DNA of 64,000 nt from Bryum argenteum. Taxonomy: Eukaryota; Streptophyta; Bryopsida; Bryales; Bryaceae. Below the pieces are notes generated by a model. That model ran no database searches. It saw nothing but the letters and a program-made list of their open reading frames with translations, and had not been told where the DNA came from. Position numbers and translations under genes: made by a program. This document shows, piece by piece, positions 1 to 11,914 of this stretch; the stretch's first letter is position 1; every line of letters begins with the position of its first letter. The stretch covers positions 30,668,101-30,732,100 of the forward strand of contig CM073321.1 in NCBI GenBank assembly GCA_037043015.1. The letters run 5' to 3'.

Positions 1-59
1 TGGAGCTCTTCCAATTTGTGTTCTTCGCTTCGAAATTTGTGTTTTTTTGCTGAAATGCG

Positions 60-1190
60 CTCCTTTCAACTTTCAGCTCTTTTAGCTCGATGCCCATTTA
101 GCTCGATGCCCATTTAGCTCAATGCCCATATAGCTCGATGCCTAATTAACTAGATTAAATAATATAATTTTCCGGGACTACCCAAGCCCATTTAGCTTGA
201 GTCGAGCTAAATGGTCTCCCACCTCATTTCAGGCAAGCTCATTCAGCTCGAGTCGAGCTAAATGGACTCAATACTCGGTATTGGGTCAAGCCCATTTAGC
301 TCGACTCGAGCTAAATGGACTCAATACTCGGTATTGGGTCAAGCCCATTTAGCTCGACTCAAGCTAAATGGACTCGAACCTTGTGTCAGTTGAAGCCCAC
401 TTAGCTCGACTCGAGCTAAATAGTTTCGATTCCCGTTTTGAGGTCAAGCGTATTTAGCTCGAGTCGAGCTAAATGGACTGAATACCCTCTTTCGGGTCAA
501 GCCTATTTAGCTCGACTCGAGCTAAATGGTCTCGATTCTTGTCTCAGGTCAAGCCCATCTAGCTCGAGTCGAGCTAAATGGTCTTTCTAAATTGTTTCAG
601 GTTAAGCCCATTTAGCTCGACTTGAGCTAAATGGACTCAATACTCGGTATTGGGTCAAGCCCATTTAGCTCGACTCGAGCTAAATGGACTCGAACCTTGT
701 GTCAGTTGAAGCCCACTTAGCTCGACTCGAGCTCAATGGTTTCAATTCCCGTTTTGAGGTCAAGCCCATTTAGCTCGAGTCGAGCTAAATGGATTGAATA
801 CCCTCTTTCGGGTCAAGCCTATTTAGCTCGACTCGAGCTAAATGGTCTCGATTCTTGTCTCAGGTCAAGCCCATCTAGCTCGAGTTGAGCTAAACGGTCT
901 TTCTAAATTGTTTCAGGTTAAGCCCATTTAGCTCGACTTGAGCTAAATGGACTCAATACTCGGTATTGGGTCAAGCCCATTTAGCTCGACTTGAGCTAAG
1001 TAGTCTCGATCCTCGTTTTGAGGTCAAGCCCATTTAGCTCAAGTCGAGCTAAACGGTCTAGCAGTTTTAGGTCTATGTACTTGAAGTCTGATCATTTAGC
1101 TCGAGCCGAGCTAAATGAGCTCCTAAAAGTGCGCAAGGATTAGGAACACAGCTCAAGCCCATTCAGCTTGAGTCGAGCTAAATGATCTCG
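60..1190. repeat. Array 1: about 19 palindromes with core AGCTCGA(G/C)TCGAGCT
   Basis: From about 190 to 1,180 a near-palindrome of the form TTTAGCTCGAGTCGAGCTAAA recurs roughly every 50-55 bp. The central base makes two orientations (GAGTC or GACTC), and both occur. Positions 77-140 hold four half-sites (TTTAGCTCGATGCC). The spacers are partly repeated in higher-order fashion: the stretch containing 'CAATACTCGGTATTGGG' occurs several times, as do those with 'CCTCTTTCGGG' and 'GTCTCAGGTC'. One more copy (1,457-1,477) sits inside the first intron of the downstream gene. The array lies directly 5' of the split gene that starts at 1,314. It could be a satellite, a binding-site cluster or a source of hairpin RNA; the sequence alone does not decide. 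Confidence 0.9.
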
Positions 1191-1313
1191 CCACTGATTC
1201 AAAACTTGCAAGATTACTTTCCGGATTTGATCGTAACGATCATTATGATCTTATGTGCGTGTATGTTGCCCGTGTGAAACTTACATGTGATTCTTTTTTG
1301 ATGAATTACAGTG

Positions 1314-2100
1314 ATGGCGTGAACCAAAACCACTGCTACGATTGTTCGGATGGATGGAAATGCACCTGCCGAGGAAGTCGATATGGAAGCCTAGGAGCAA
1401 GAGTCTGTTCCTGAGGTAGGACTCCACCGTATATCTATAAGCTCATTTGATGTGTCCATTTAGCTCGAGTCGAGCTAATTCGCCCTCTGTAAATTTTTTA
1501 TTCACAGGTCACTTACAACATGGAAGCTCTGGAAGGATTCCATGAACCTGTCGTACTCGATTCAGTAGACGATCCGCTTGTAGCTATTGCTGAGGACGCG
1601 CAATGGGGGTGGTTGTGGACCTCCAAGAGTAATCCCATTCTCTCTTGGTCTATTCGTCCAATGAACAAGACCCATTTCTTCTTCTATCAACAATCGGGGT
1701 CTCACGGGGCATTTTTACCTCTGTGTATTGATGCCTTCATCAGTCTTGTTACGTATGAAGACGCATACCTCTTGATCAAGTTCGAAGCATTGGAGGTCGA
1801 AAATTTTGTCTTCACCATTGTGTTTCCGCCCAATGAAGTCCGATTCTCCCACAACTTCATCCGCAATTATATGGTCGGGAAGGTCGATCCCACTCAGCTG
1901 CATCATCTCGACACCAGATTGCTACCCAATGTTTTGTCGCCAAAAGCCTTCATGAAATCGTACATTTCATACACGGCGCAGATTTGGAAGGCTCTGACTA
2001 ATTTTGAGACTGCGAAGAAGAATAGGAAGGCTCCGATGAAACGGACTGGAAATCTACTGTTGTAGGCTCGATCCGAAAATGCTCCGTCGGGTCTAGGCAC
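1314..2100 (+). pseudogene. 5' half of a split DGQH-motif gene (N-terminal domain)
   Basis: Exon 1 (1,314-1,415) ends in GAG|GTAGGA. Exon 2 resumes after TTCACAG at 1,508, and both junctions are in phase 0. The protein starts M-A, then TGA (1,320-1,322), then T-K-T-T; a TAG (1,392-1,394) and another TAG (2,063-2,065) follow, all in an otherwise open frame. Exon 2 encodes an aromatic-rich domain beginning around WGWLW, with a later conserved tail around LLPNVLSPKAF. The same domain occurs at the N terminus of the minus-strand paralogue (23,711-24,193; GGMWVHTEP and YNPLAKNVEQ). The frame runs to 2,100, where a retrotransposon begins, and continues in phase at 21,741. Function unknown. The three nonsense codons look like CGA to TGA and CAG to TAG changes. 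Confidence 0.7.
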
Positions 2101-2689
2101 TGTTAAGGACTGTTTCTAAGGACAGAACCTAACCATTTTCACTTAGAACTTGGTTCGACAGGAAGCACTCCAGGAGGTCGACAGTAGGTTGACCGGATTA
2201 CTCCCTGGATTGGAACATCGTAACACCTCAAAAGTACAAGAGAAGCAAAAAAGATCAACAAGGAGTCACTAGATCGACTCTACTCTGATATGCTTGCACT
2301 ACTCTCCTAACCTCAGATCACAACAATAATCAACCAGACCAGACGGTGTAGACAGGTCGAGTTAGTTCACAAAGATAACACAAAGAAAGATTAGAGGCGG
2401 ATACTTGGGAGAGAACCATAAGGTATATGTTATAATCCAAAAAGCAATCCTCTTCCCCTCGGGGAAGGAGTATATATAGCCCTAGATCTGACATAGTTGT
2501 CAGACCTGATCAACCCGATCCAGTCGGGTCGACCCTGTCAGTCGACCTGCAGTGTCGGCTGCCTAGGCCGGGTATCCACTGTAAGTATGGCTGATTCTAT
2601 CCCGGATACTAGCCTAGTATCAACTATCGTCCGGGTATCGACCTAGCCAAAGTTAACCAAGCGAATATTCGGAGAATATTCGGTTAACA
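2101..2689 (-). repeat. 3' LTR of outer element
   Basis: Left copy in window coordinates, hence the 3' LTR of the minus-strand element. It differs from the right copy by two substitutions near its inner end and by lacking a 12-bp tandem duplication (TCGGCTGACTGG). Confidence 0.93.
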
Positions 2690-2702
2690 TTGCCCTCCCA
2701 CT
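2690..2702 (-). other. Polypurine tract of outer element
   Basis: Read on the minus strand the sequence is AGTGGGAGGGCAA immediately before the LTR start TGTTAACC. This is the position and composition expected for the plus-strand primer. The second gypsy element has the near-identical tract GGGAGGGCAAAA at 32,469-32,480. Confidence 0.75.
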
Positions 2703-2960
2703 AAGCCGAGTACACCCCTGTGGACGAAACTAAGAACCTTCACGATGGGACCGAGCAGATGGCAGCCATGTGATCGGTCGATTCGGGAAGTCGGCGAAAT
2801 CGCGGGTCGGAGGGGGCGAGTCGGAACTGGTGGTCTGGGGATCGGCCGAAGGGGACGACGGGGGTGCTTTCAGCTTCCCCGTGGAAGGGGTGGATGGTCG
2901 GATGGCGCGACGGTTTGTCGTCTCCTGAAGGGGGAAGTCGACCATGGTCGGGTGAAGCAC

Positions 2961-5900
2961 TCAGGATGTCGTCCGGGGGCGGGGGTCCTCGTCCTCCGGT
3001 CGAGGTGTAATACGCTGTCGTTTTGGGGGTGACAGGGTATAGATCGTACTGGCAAGCTTCGGGTGGACTTGATCGTGGGAGTGGGGAGACAACTCGATCA
3101 TATCTGTCGAGTGCGTCCGCGGTGTCTCCTGTCGAAGGGTCGTAATCTTGAAGGACGGGAAGTCGTCCTGGAGCTCCATCAAATCCTCCATTGTCGGGTA
3201 GTCATCCTGTCGGTCAAAGAGGAGAGAATGTTCGGGGGACAGGGGAAAGAATGGCCGTGTTGGAAGTGGTGACAGGGGTCCGGAGTATGTGGATGTTGCT
3301 GTCGACGAGGGTGCGAAAATGGGTCCACTGGTTGCCGTAAGGGGTGCTGACCTCGTGTGGGATGAAGGGGGCGATGCAGTCGGGTCGGCTGCTGGCGGGC
3401 AGCCTGTTGTCGCCGAGGTCGTGGCGCCGACCGAATGGCCAGTCCCCCCTGCGCTGCTGGAGGCGGCTGTGTCGTGAGCTGCGTCCTGGCCACCTGTGCC
3501 GGTGTGGCCACCCGCACTGCCTGTTCCTCCAGTACTTCCTCCGCCTGCGGATCCGCTGGGGCCGCCAGGGCCTCCAGGGCCTCTTGGATCGTCAGAGCGT
3601 CGTGACGTGGCTGGTCCTCCAGTGTCGGGATCGTCCTCCTCGTCCTCGGTATCCTCGTCGCGGGGTCCGGGCTTTTTTGGTGTGGTCCTGTGAAACGTGG
3701 GGTTGGCCTCCTCGCTACTGTCAGACGCATCCTCGTATTCATCGTCACTGGTGCGTTGATTTTCCCAAGTCGTGGGGTCGGCATCATTGGGGTCGACTTC
3801 GAGTTCATCTTCGTCTTCCTCCGGCTCGGGAATCGCCATGTTGTGTTCAGCCTGTAAGAGGTCGAGTTGCTTCTGATAACGCAGCATCTGGCTTCGGTCT
3901 TGTCGAAGCTGGGCCTTCAAATCTTCAATACGTTGGCGAGCGGCCATGCGGATTTTAAACTTCCGTCGGTGGAGTGTATTGAGCTGGGTGGCCCGTGTCG
4001 CGGCGACGGCCGATAGTTCCGAGTGCTCCTTCGTAAGTTGTGCAACGCGGACGTCTGCGTGCTGGACCGCGGCCTTCTGGTCGACAATGGTTTGTCGGGA
4101 CTGGTCGGCCGCCGCTTGTAAGTCTCGAATCGTCTGTTCCTGCGTGTCGACTCTGAGCCTGTAGTCCTCGAGTTGGTCATCTTGCTGCTGGATCTGTGCT
4201 CGGAGAGTCGTGAGGTCGACGTTGCGTTGGTTGACTTCGCGAACAAGCTCATCTCGCAGCTTCTTCAGGGATTCGAGGTGGGTGCTCGAGTTGGCGAGCG
4301 ACGTCTGAAGGCTTTGGATGGTGTCCAGGTGTGTCTGGACCGCCTTCTTGTACTAGGGGACCTCCTGCGTCAGGAGGGATTTCTCTTGATTGACTTGGTC
4401 GAGTTGGGTTTGGAAGGCGGCTCGACGTTCGTGGTAGTCGAGAACTTCCTGGCCATTCGTCTTGTTGATTTCCTCGATATATGTCAGCCAGTCCTTCACG
4501 ACTACGATGGCGTTCGACGCGCCAACCACACGGGCTTCGGGGGAGTCGGGAACCTGAGGAGTGCGGGGAGAAGCGAGCGGAGGTTGCAGAGGAGAGCCCG
4601 TAGGGGCCGGCACCTGAATTGGCGGGGGTTGTCGGAACAACGGCTGGTTCACAGGAGCTGGTAGGATTGCTGCCGAGTCGACAGGGTCTGCGGGGGGCAG
4701 TGTCGACTTCGTGTCCGTCGAGTGGACTGCGTCCGGGGAGTCGAGAAGGATCGGGCGAGTGGTGTTGCTGGGACCAGCTGCTGCACGCCCGATCTGTTCG
4801 AGGCGGCCCGACCGGCGAAGGGGAGTGATGAGAGTTGAGCGGGTCGGGTCGACCGTGGCGGGTGTCGGGTCGGTGATGTCAGTAATGTCGGGTGCGGGGC
4901 TACTGCCTGCGCCCAAAAGGCGTTTGCCCTGGGTGCGTGCCTGGGTCGACGACTCAAGGGGTGCCCGCTTCCGGGAAGGCGTCGATGGGGAGGCCGTGCC
5001 CTGCTGAGGGTCGGGAGATCCCGCGGAAGGTGTCGAACTCCCAAGTGGTAAGTGTCGGAAGGGGAGGCCTGGGGTATAGCCGAGTTCGAGCATTGACGAG
5101 CGCGTTGGTGCTGCAATGTCGCCTTTCCTGCAACCTAATCCCCCGTGGTATTTGATGTAGTTGGGGCCGCTGAAGCCATTCGCGCTGTTCTCCGTGGCGC
5201 GACGGCGGTCGGCCGTCTGCTGTGAAGCGACCGAGAGGTGCTCGTATCCGACCGTGGTGGCTGGAAACCAATGATCTAAGAGATAGTCCAGTACCTCTGC
5301 AGATGGGCAGCTGGACGAGTTGGTTTGCTGAAGCCACTCGACGTCGGTGCGGACGGCTAAGAACATCCACGTCGCCCAATCCCAGCGCTCTTCCCGCTCG
5401 GCTAAGGTCTCGACCGTGCACATGAGCGCCAGTGTCTCCTTGCTGATGTAAGTGAGGCGTCGTTTGAAATTAAGGCCGTTGATGAAGGCGTATAGTCGCG
5501 GGTGGAGGTCCCTGCGGGCCACCTTGCTGATCGTGTAGCCTTCACTGCCGGGTCCTGCCATGGAAAAGTTATCCCAGAGACCTTCTCGCCATTCCTCCTG
5601 CGGGAGGTGAGTCCGGATCGACTCAAATGGCAACTTCAGTTGCTCGTGGATTGTCGCGGCCGTGATCTCGACGAACTGATCACGGACCTGGGCCTGAATA
5701 GTGTTGCCGACAAAAACTACCGCGTTGATGAACTCTTCGATGAGAGTCATGCGGGGGGCACGGTCGGGGTGATTCCACTGGAGTGTGGCAAACTCTTCGA
5801 CGCCAATGCTACGCATAAACGCCAGCTCCGTCGGGTTTGCTAGCGCGAATTTGTACCAGGCATCCATCGACTTCATCGGCTGATTCGACAGGGTCTTGTA

Positions 5901-5993
5901 TCGGCCCGACCGCATCCGTATCGGCACCGGTTCGGCGCTCGCCCAGGCCGCCATGTGCCTCCTCAGGGGGTCGGTCTGCTTCGTCAATGGCAT
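2961..5993 (-). CDS. Extra 3' ORF of outer element (aORF; coiled-coil, acidic, Pro-rich)
   Basis: An in-frame ATG at 5,993 follows the integrase by some 150-200 codons. The product would be about 1,010 residues if the single in-frame TAG at 4,353-4,355 were sense. Seen in order: an N-terminal alpha/beta-like region with R-S-G-R-Y and W-A-T-W-M-F-L; a Pro/Ser/Thr-rich linker; a long coiled coil spanning the TAG (about 4,460 to 3,850); an acidic stretch (E-E-D-E-D-E-L-E); then a Gly/Ser/Pro-rich tail ending at a TGA. No signal peptide or membrane segment is evident, so it does not look like an envelope protein. It resembles the helper ORF found 3' of integrase in some plant gypsy elements, and the second element here has a counterpart. 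Function unknown. Confidence 0.6.
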
Positions 5994-8037
5994 TCGCGTG
6001 TGTGAAACCTGCGCCCAGCAAACCCCAACACCGACTTTCCGAGAAGCTCGACAACCTACAGCTGAACGAATTCGCTTTCGGATCACTCGAAACCCTAATG
6101 GTCTGCTGTACACTCGTGGAATCTCTCGTGGCTGACTGCGTCCGCGCTCTCTCTTATGTAGAAATTTTACTGAACTTCTGCCGAGACGAAACGGATTATG
6201 GCCGAGACTACGCGGTTGACTCCCGCAAGGGCGACCCTGGCAAAACGCTCGCGCAAACTTTTGCGCTTCACGGCTCTCACTCTCGAGGCTATTCTCTCTC
6301 CCTCCGCGAGGTTGCGCGAAGCGCAGTTCGTGAAGGATTGACGCGGCTATGGCGTCGGCAGCAGGATCGAATGCGAAAGGCGTGCGCAGTGGGAGGAGAG
6401 GAGGAGTGTGGGCCGCCATGGATGTAAGTACCCGAATTTTGAATTCGGGTTGGCGCCTTGATGTGACATTCAGGCGCGCTGGCCATAAATTTGGCGGCGG
6501 TCGTTGACCAGCTGGTCGGTTTGACCCGTCGAGTCGACTGACGAGGATCGAGGCTGTGAGTGTCGAGTCGTCTTCGTTTGTCAGTGTCCACGCTTGGATT
6601 TCGGATTTACTGAGGGCAGGAGTTGGAAGGGTACCCACTGGGAAGTCGAGGGGAAGTCGGTACGGCTTGAGTTTATTGATGTTGACAACAACGGGGTCGG
6701 GGTCGAAATGTTGGAGGCTGACCAGGAGAACCGTGTTGTTGGGGAGGACGTATTGGACTCGATAGGGGCTGAACCATTTGTTGCGGAGTTTTCCCGTATG
6801 AACGTTTGCACCTTTAGGGTGCCATACGACGTAATCACCCAAGTGATATTGGTGCGACGGTTTGTGGGTGCTGGCCCATTGGGCGTGGTTCCATTGTCGG
6901 GTACCATGTTGTGTAGCCGCGTGAAGGCGAGTTTCGTCTAGGCGTTCGAGGTCGAGGGTTCGAGCTGCCAGTACCCGCCTTGTTGTGAAGTCGGCTGGGT
7001 CAGTCGACCTGCTGGTCGGCACAATGTATTCGGTTGGCATGAGGGGGGTGAGGCCGTACACCAACTGGAAGGGTGTATGTCCTGTGACGACCTTATAAGC
7101 GGTTCGGTAGGCAAATAGCACGGTGTGGAGTTGGACATCCCAATCATTGCGGTTGTCATTGACGAGCTTTTGAAGCATCCGTACAATGACTTTGTTGGTC
7201 GATTCCGCTTGGCCGTTGCCTTGAGGGTAATATGTAGTTGACGTGGTGTGTCGAAGTAGGAAATGTTCAGTTAGCGCCTGAATTGTCGAATTGATGAAAT
7301 GCGAGCCCTGGTCGCTGACGAGGTGTAGGGGGCACCCAAAGCGTGTGAGAATAGTTTCGTAAAGAAACTGAGCGGTTTCCTTGGCTGTATTGCCACGGAG
7401 GGCTCGCTTCCACCCATTTAGTGGCGTGATCATTTGCCACAAGGATGTACCGACAGTCAGTATGTCGGGTTTTTTGACGGGTCCGACAAAGTCGAGTCCC
7501 CACTTCATGAAGGGTTCGGCTGGGAGCTGAGTGATGAGTTTGGAAGTGACTGTCTTTGGGAGGCCCCCCGAGAGTTGGCACTGATGGCAGCTGCGACAGT
7601 AGTCGATGGTGTCGCGAAACAGGGTCGGCCACCAGTATCCGGCGTCGAGGATCTTGCGAACCGTGATGTCGTGGGAAAAATGGCCGCCCGCGTTGCCTTT
7701 GTGTAACTCCTGGAGGATGTCCCGACTACGCCGACGTTTAACACCAGGGAGGAGTCGGTTGTCCTTGCCGAGTCGGTGAAGTCGGTTGTTGATGAGTTGG
7801 TACGGGATGGCTTTATGGGCCAAGCGTTTGCGTTCTTCCTTTGGCATCGATGGTGGAAACGTACCGTGCCGCAAATAGGCACTGATCGGCTGGGACCAGT
7901 CGGGGTCGACTGAGAACAGCTGAGCGTCCGTCGTTTGGTCGGGTATGCCGATAGCGGGCTCCGCTCCCTCGTTTCGGGACAGTGCGTCAGCAATTCCGTG
8001 GGTCTTGCCTGGCTTGTAGACTCATCAGAAATCGAAC
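5994..8037 (-). CDS. Integrase region of outer element polyprotein (degraded)
   Basis: From about 7,990 down the frame reads VYKPGKTHGIADALSRN, typical of the RNase H-integrase junction. An H-H-C-C zinc-binding module follows (HKGNAGGHFSH and CRSCHQCQ), then the catalytic core: first Asp in WGLDFVGP, second in VSDQGSHF, Glu in GQAESTNK. All three D-D-E residues are visible. Two lesions are clear. Consecutive TGA TGA codons just upstream (about 8,015-8,020) plus a frame change separate it from RNase H. A pair of compensating frameshifts scrambles residues between about 7,480 and 7,385, where the other frame gives YILVANDHATKWVEA. No chromodomain follows. 5,994-6,600 is a linker with no recognisable domain. 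Confidence 0.8.
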
Positions 8038-10605
8038 TCAAGAAACAAAGAATAAACAATGAGCAAGTCGACCCGACACTTGTGGTTTGTTGATTAAATA
8101 TTGAAGAGCAATATGGTCAACAAAAAACACGAATCGATTGCCAAGTAGGTAATGTCGGAATTTATTTACCGCATATACCATGGCAAGTGCCTCCTTTTCA
8201 GTAGTCGTATAGTTCTTCTCGGCTTTGCTGAGGAGTCGGGAGGCGTAGGCGATGGGCTGGTCGATTTTGCCGGTCGGGTTCTGAGCCAGGAGGGCGCCAA
8301 CCGCAATGTCGGAGGCGTCGGTGTGTATGTGGAAGTCGAGCGACCAGTTGACACCGATGAGAATCGGGGCAGTCCTGTAGCGCTCCTTAATTGTATTGAA
8401 AGCCTCCTCGCACTCGGTCGTCCATGCGAAGGGTTCGTTTTTCCGGGTGAGGCGAGTAATCGGCTCCATGATGGCCGCGTAGTTCTTGATAAAGCACCGG
8501 TTGAATTGTGCTAATCCGTTGAATGTTTGTATAGCCTTGACGTCTTTTGGGGCCGGCATGTCGACCAAGGCTTGGATTTTCTTGGGGTCTGGGAACTTGC
8601 CTTCTTTGCCAACAATGTATCCAAGTATGACTCCGGAGGAGACATAAAAAAGACACTTTTCTGGGTTCAGACTAACCCCGTACTGTCGACAGCGCTCGAA
8701 CACTAGTCGGAGCTTTGGCAGGTGAGAGTCGATATCACTGTAGACACTGAAATCATCGAGAAATAGTTTCATAAAGTCACCAAGGTACTCTCGAAACACC
8801 TGATTGACGATACGTTGGTAGGTTGGGGGTGCGTTTTTTAATCCGAAAGGCATCACTACCCACACATAGGCGCCCCATTCCGTGATAAATGCTGTTTTTG
8901 GGCGATCTGTCGGGTGGATGCGGACTTGATGATAGCCCGAAAAGCAGTCGATAAAAGAATACGCCTCGTACCCGATTACCGCGTCGAGGACCTCGTCTGT
9001 AAAAGGTAAGGGGTAAGGGTCCTTCTTGGTAGCAGCATTGAGTCGACGAAAATCGACGCAAATGCGGAGTTTGCCGTTTTTCTTGGGCACTACGACAATG
9101 GGGGTCAGCCAGGACGCCTGGTCGACAGGAGCGATGAATCCGGCGGCGAGGAGGCGTTCGAGGTCGTCCTTGACCGCTTTGGCATAGTTGGAATTCATGC
9201 GGTAGCGGGCTTGGTGGCTGGGGGAGATTGTCGGGTCGAGCTCGATACGGTGCGTCGCGACATGCTCTGGGATGCCCCGGAGGTCGTTGTAGGAGAAAGC
9301 AAACATGTCGATGAATCCCTTAAACAAGGCCGTCGCCGCCGTCTTGAGTTCGGGTCGGATGTTGGAGTTGAGCTTGAGGAGCTTAGGGTCGGCCGAGGTG
9401 CCGACATTGACGAGGTCGAGGCGATCAGCTTCGTTATGGCTCCAATGGGCTATGTCCATGGTTTGGAGTTTGTCCTGGATTGGGGCGTCATCGACGGGCA
9501 TCGACCCTGGGTAATGTCGGATTCTGTGTCGTTTGTCGTGGCCATTGGGTGCCGGCGGGTCGACCGGGGCAGTCGGGTCGAGGGGAAGTGTTGTGAGCGC
9601 ATGGCAGTCGATCGTTCCGAGGGTGTATAATGTCGGGTCGGAGGCGAGCAAGACTTCTTCTTCCTCGTCCGTGATGCCCTCGATGAAGTTGTAGCAGATG
9701 AGCGCATGAGGCGTAACAGCTTCGATACCTAATTGGCGATTTATTTTCACCGTTTTTATAGTGCCATTGCCCATGATCTGGACTTCGTTGTTGCTCCAGT
9801 CGTGGATCACCTTGGCATGGCGGAGCCAGGGTCTACCTAGTAAGAGTCGGTAGTCGGATTTGACGGTTGAACAGTCGAGGACAATTAAGGTGACCGTATA
9901 GGAAATACTGTGGATGTGGATTTTCACATCCCGGATAAGGCCCTTGGATTTAGCCAGAGTGCCATTCGCCATCTTGAGGTTGAATGGTGCGGGGGAAGGT
10001 TTGGGTAAACCAAGGCGTCGACGTTCGTCCTCGGTAACAACATTTACGCCGGATCCGCCGTCGATGAGTACGTCATCTACTACGTTCTTGCCGACGGACA
10101 CCGAGATTACGGGCATGTGTCGGTCGACGACCGACGCAGTCACTAAGGTGATGTTGTGGTCGTGGTGGGGACTGGGAGGTTCCGGCAGTGCTCTCTCGCT
10201 GTAGGTATCGAGCCGGGCGCGGAGAGCCGATTGTGATGACGGGGAGAGGCGCAGTAAATCCCGCAATGATACCTGAATTTTGCAGTTTTCGACTTGTTGG
10301 AGGAGGTGAGCAGGGACACCGGTGTCAGTTGAAAAACTAGCGGTCGTCGACTGTCGAGGCGAGAGAGGTTGCTGAGGTAGGGCGCTTGCATCCCAGGCGG
10401 AGGATGGATCCGCGCGGGGTTCCAGTTCTTCCTGTAGTGCTTGAACGTGGTGCATCATGTCGTCTCGGAGTTCCTCTTGGGCAGTCCAGTTGGGTTGCTC
10501 CGTGGACGCTTCGTCGGGGGTTGGTGTCGATGTAGCTTTGCTGCGAGTGATCGCTGCGACTGTGTTGATGTCGACGCTATCCGGTTTCTGCTCTTCAATC
10601 ACCAC
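8038..10605 (-). CDS. Protease / reverse transcriptase / RNase H of outer element
   Basis: Long open frame. The aspartic protease active site appears as VLIDGGSGVNVV (D-G-G form instead of the usual D-S/T-G). The RT follows, with FIDCFSGYHQVRI, the MPFGLKNAP block and the catalytic FLDDFSVY, then RNase H with HTDASDIAVGALL and YTTTEKEALAMVYA. The frame is lost at 8,038, near the RNase H C terminus. On the N-terminal side the frame was joined to gag; the chromovirus at 10,609 now separates them. Apart from the 3' end the frame is intact for about 850 residues, fitting a recent element. Confidence 0.9.
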   Translation of the reverse strand: MVIEEQKPDSVDINTVAAITRSKATSTPTPDEASTEQPNWTAQEELRDDMMHHVQALQEELEPRADPSSAWDASALPQQPLSPRQSTTASFSTDTGVPAHLLQQVENCKIQVSLRDLLRLSPSSQSALRARLDTYSERALPEPPSPHHDHNITLVTASVVDRHMPVISVSVGKNVVDDVLIDGGSGVNVVTEDERRRLGLPKPSPAPFNLKMANGTLAKSKGLIRDVKIHIHSISYTVTLIVLDCSTVKSDYRLLLGRPWLRHAKVIHDWSNNEVQIMGNGTIKTVKINRQLGIEAVTPHALICYNFIEGITDEEEEVLLASDPTLYTLGTIDCHALTTLPLDPTAPVDPPAPNGHDKRHRIRHYPGSMPVDDAPIQDKLQTMDIAHWSHNEADRLDLVNVGTSADPKLLKLNSNIRPELKTAATALFKGFIDMFAFSYNDLRGIPEHVATHRIELDPTISPSHQARYRMNSNYAKAVKDDLERLLAAGFIAPVDQASWLTPIVVVPKKNGKLRICVDFRRLNAATKKDPYPLPFTDEVLDAVIGYEAYSFIDCFSGYHQVRIHPTDRPKTAFITEWGAYVWVVMPFGLKNAPPTYQRIVNQVFREYLGDFMKLFLDDFSVYSDIDSHLPKLRLVFERCRQYGVSLNPEKCLFYVSSGVILGYIVGKEGKFPDPKKIQALVDMPAPKDVKAIQTFNGLAQFNRCFIKNYAAIMEPITRLTRKNEPFAWTTECEEAFNTIKERYRTAPILIGVNWSLDFHIHTDASDIAVGALLAQNPTGKIDQPIAYASRLLSKAEKNYTTTEKEALAMVYAVNKFRHYLLGNRFVFFVDHIALQYLINKPQVSGRLAHCLFFVS

Positions 10606-10608
10606 TGT

Positions 10609-11901
10609 TGTCGCAACCCTTGCTAGCTCACCTTGGCTTACACCAACTTTTTCCCAACTCTAGCAAGTGTCACGAGCGCTAACTCTGCACATCCCCCACA
10701 TGCACAAAGTTAGCTCTCCATACCAACCACCAAGCTCACCGCTTGGTTATCAATCCCTCCTACTCATGCAACCGGGACTCAACTCCTTCGTAGGTAGCCA
10801 ATGGTTAGGTGCGGACTTCCACTTATGTCCAAGGCCCAACTTGGTGGCACTCCCATACCACGCGGCCTAACCGCACTTGGTGGTGTCTCCTCACCACCGC
10901 CCATGACCACCATGGTGACCCCAAGGCCACCAAGTAATCACAACGCCGGCGGTGAGACACCACCCCACATCGGTAGCACTCATGGTCCTCATTTTGCCCA
11001 TATGAGTCCCCGTGGTGAAGCCCCAACACTAGCTCCCCCACCGGGACTCACCTTGTCCTTATGAGCCACCGTGGTGAAGCCCCAACACTAGCTCCACCCA
11101 CCGTGCCTCATTTTGCACTTTGAGTCCCCATGGTGGAGCCCCAACACTAGCTCCACCCATTGGGACTCACCTTGGCTTGGGAGTCCCCATGGTGAGGCCC
11201 CAACACTAGCCACACCACTGGGACTCCCACCTTGGTCACCACCAAGGCACCATGGGAGTGGGGAGGAGACCAGCCCTCCCCATAGTATACTCTGTGGGAT
11301 TCGGCAGCCCCCTGGTCCTAGGTGAAGGGCTGGACCCTCACACCTCTTAGTTTTGGAAGACCACCCAATCTCCCAATGCCTTAGCCGCTGGAAGGCCCGG
11401 GAGACTTCCCGAACCTTCCAGGGCTCGTATCTACCTCGTCCCGCATCCAAACGCGACGAGCGACCACTCTATCGACATCTACTCGTCAAGTAGATGCCGA
11501 TAGACACCTTACTTGCCTCATTCCGACAAGTATTGAGGGAGTTATGCCCCTCTGAAGATTCGGGAGTCCCGGGCCAGCTTCCCAGTCCAGCACTGTCCCT
11601 GGACAGCACTCCCTTTAGTCCCACAATCTTCCAACTCCCATAACTTTTAGCTCACACCTCCAACTGAGGTGCTCCTTAGCATCCCGGAATCGTGGCAACA
11701 TGAGCTTCCATAATCTCATGTCCATTCCGTCGTGGCTCCTAGTCTCCGTGGGTGAGAGGCGTCTCCAACGCCCGGGGTCCTCTCCCACACTAGGCCCACT
11801 TAGGTTCCCTTCACCTTGGCACCCCAAGGCCCGGGCGTCACTCCGGTGTCCCCCTTGGGCCCTTGGTGTTGCGGGCACTCCTCAAGGAGAGGTGCGCGAC
11901 A
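10609..11901 (-). repeat. 3' LTR of nested chromovirus
   Basis: Matches 17,373-18,664 almost base for base. Several short internal direct repeats of the kind CCCCAACACTAGC with flanking 'GGTGAAG' occur at 11,020-11,210. ORFs inside the LTR are not considered genes. Confidence 0.93.
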
Positions 11902-11914
11902 CTCACCCCCACCT
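11902..11914 (-). other. Polypurine tract of nested chromovirus
   Basis: On the minus strand AGGTGGGGGTGAG directly precedes the LTR start TGTCGC, at the expected position for plus-strand priming. Confidence 0.65.

Noticed and set aside
3063..3958. Plus-strand ORFs opposite the outer element's aORF
   Set aside because: The minus frame has the coiled coil and acidic run expected of the element; the plus frames show no domain.
2961..5993. Envelope-like gene in the outer gypsy element
   Set aside because: No signal peptide, transmembrane segment or cleavage-site pattern; a coiled coil and acidic tail dominate.
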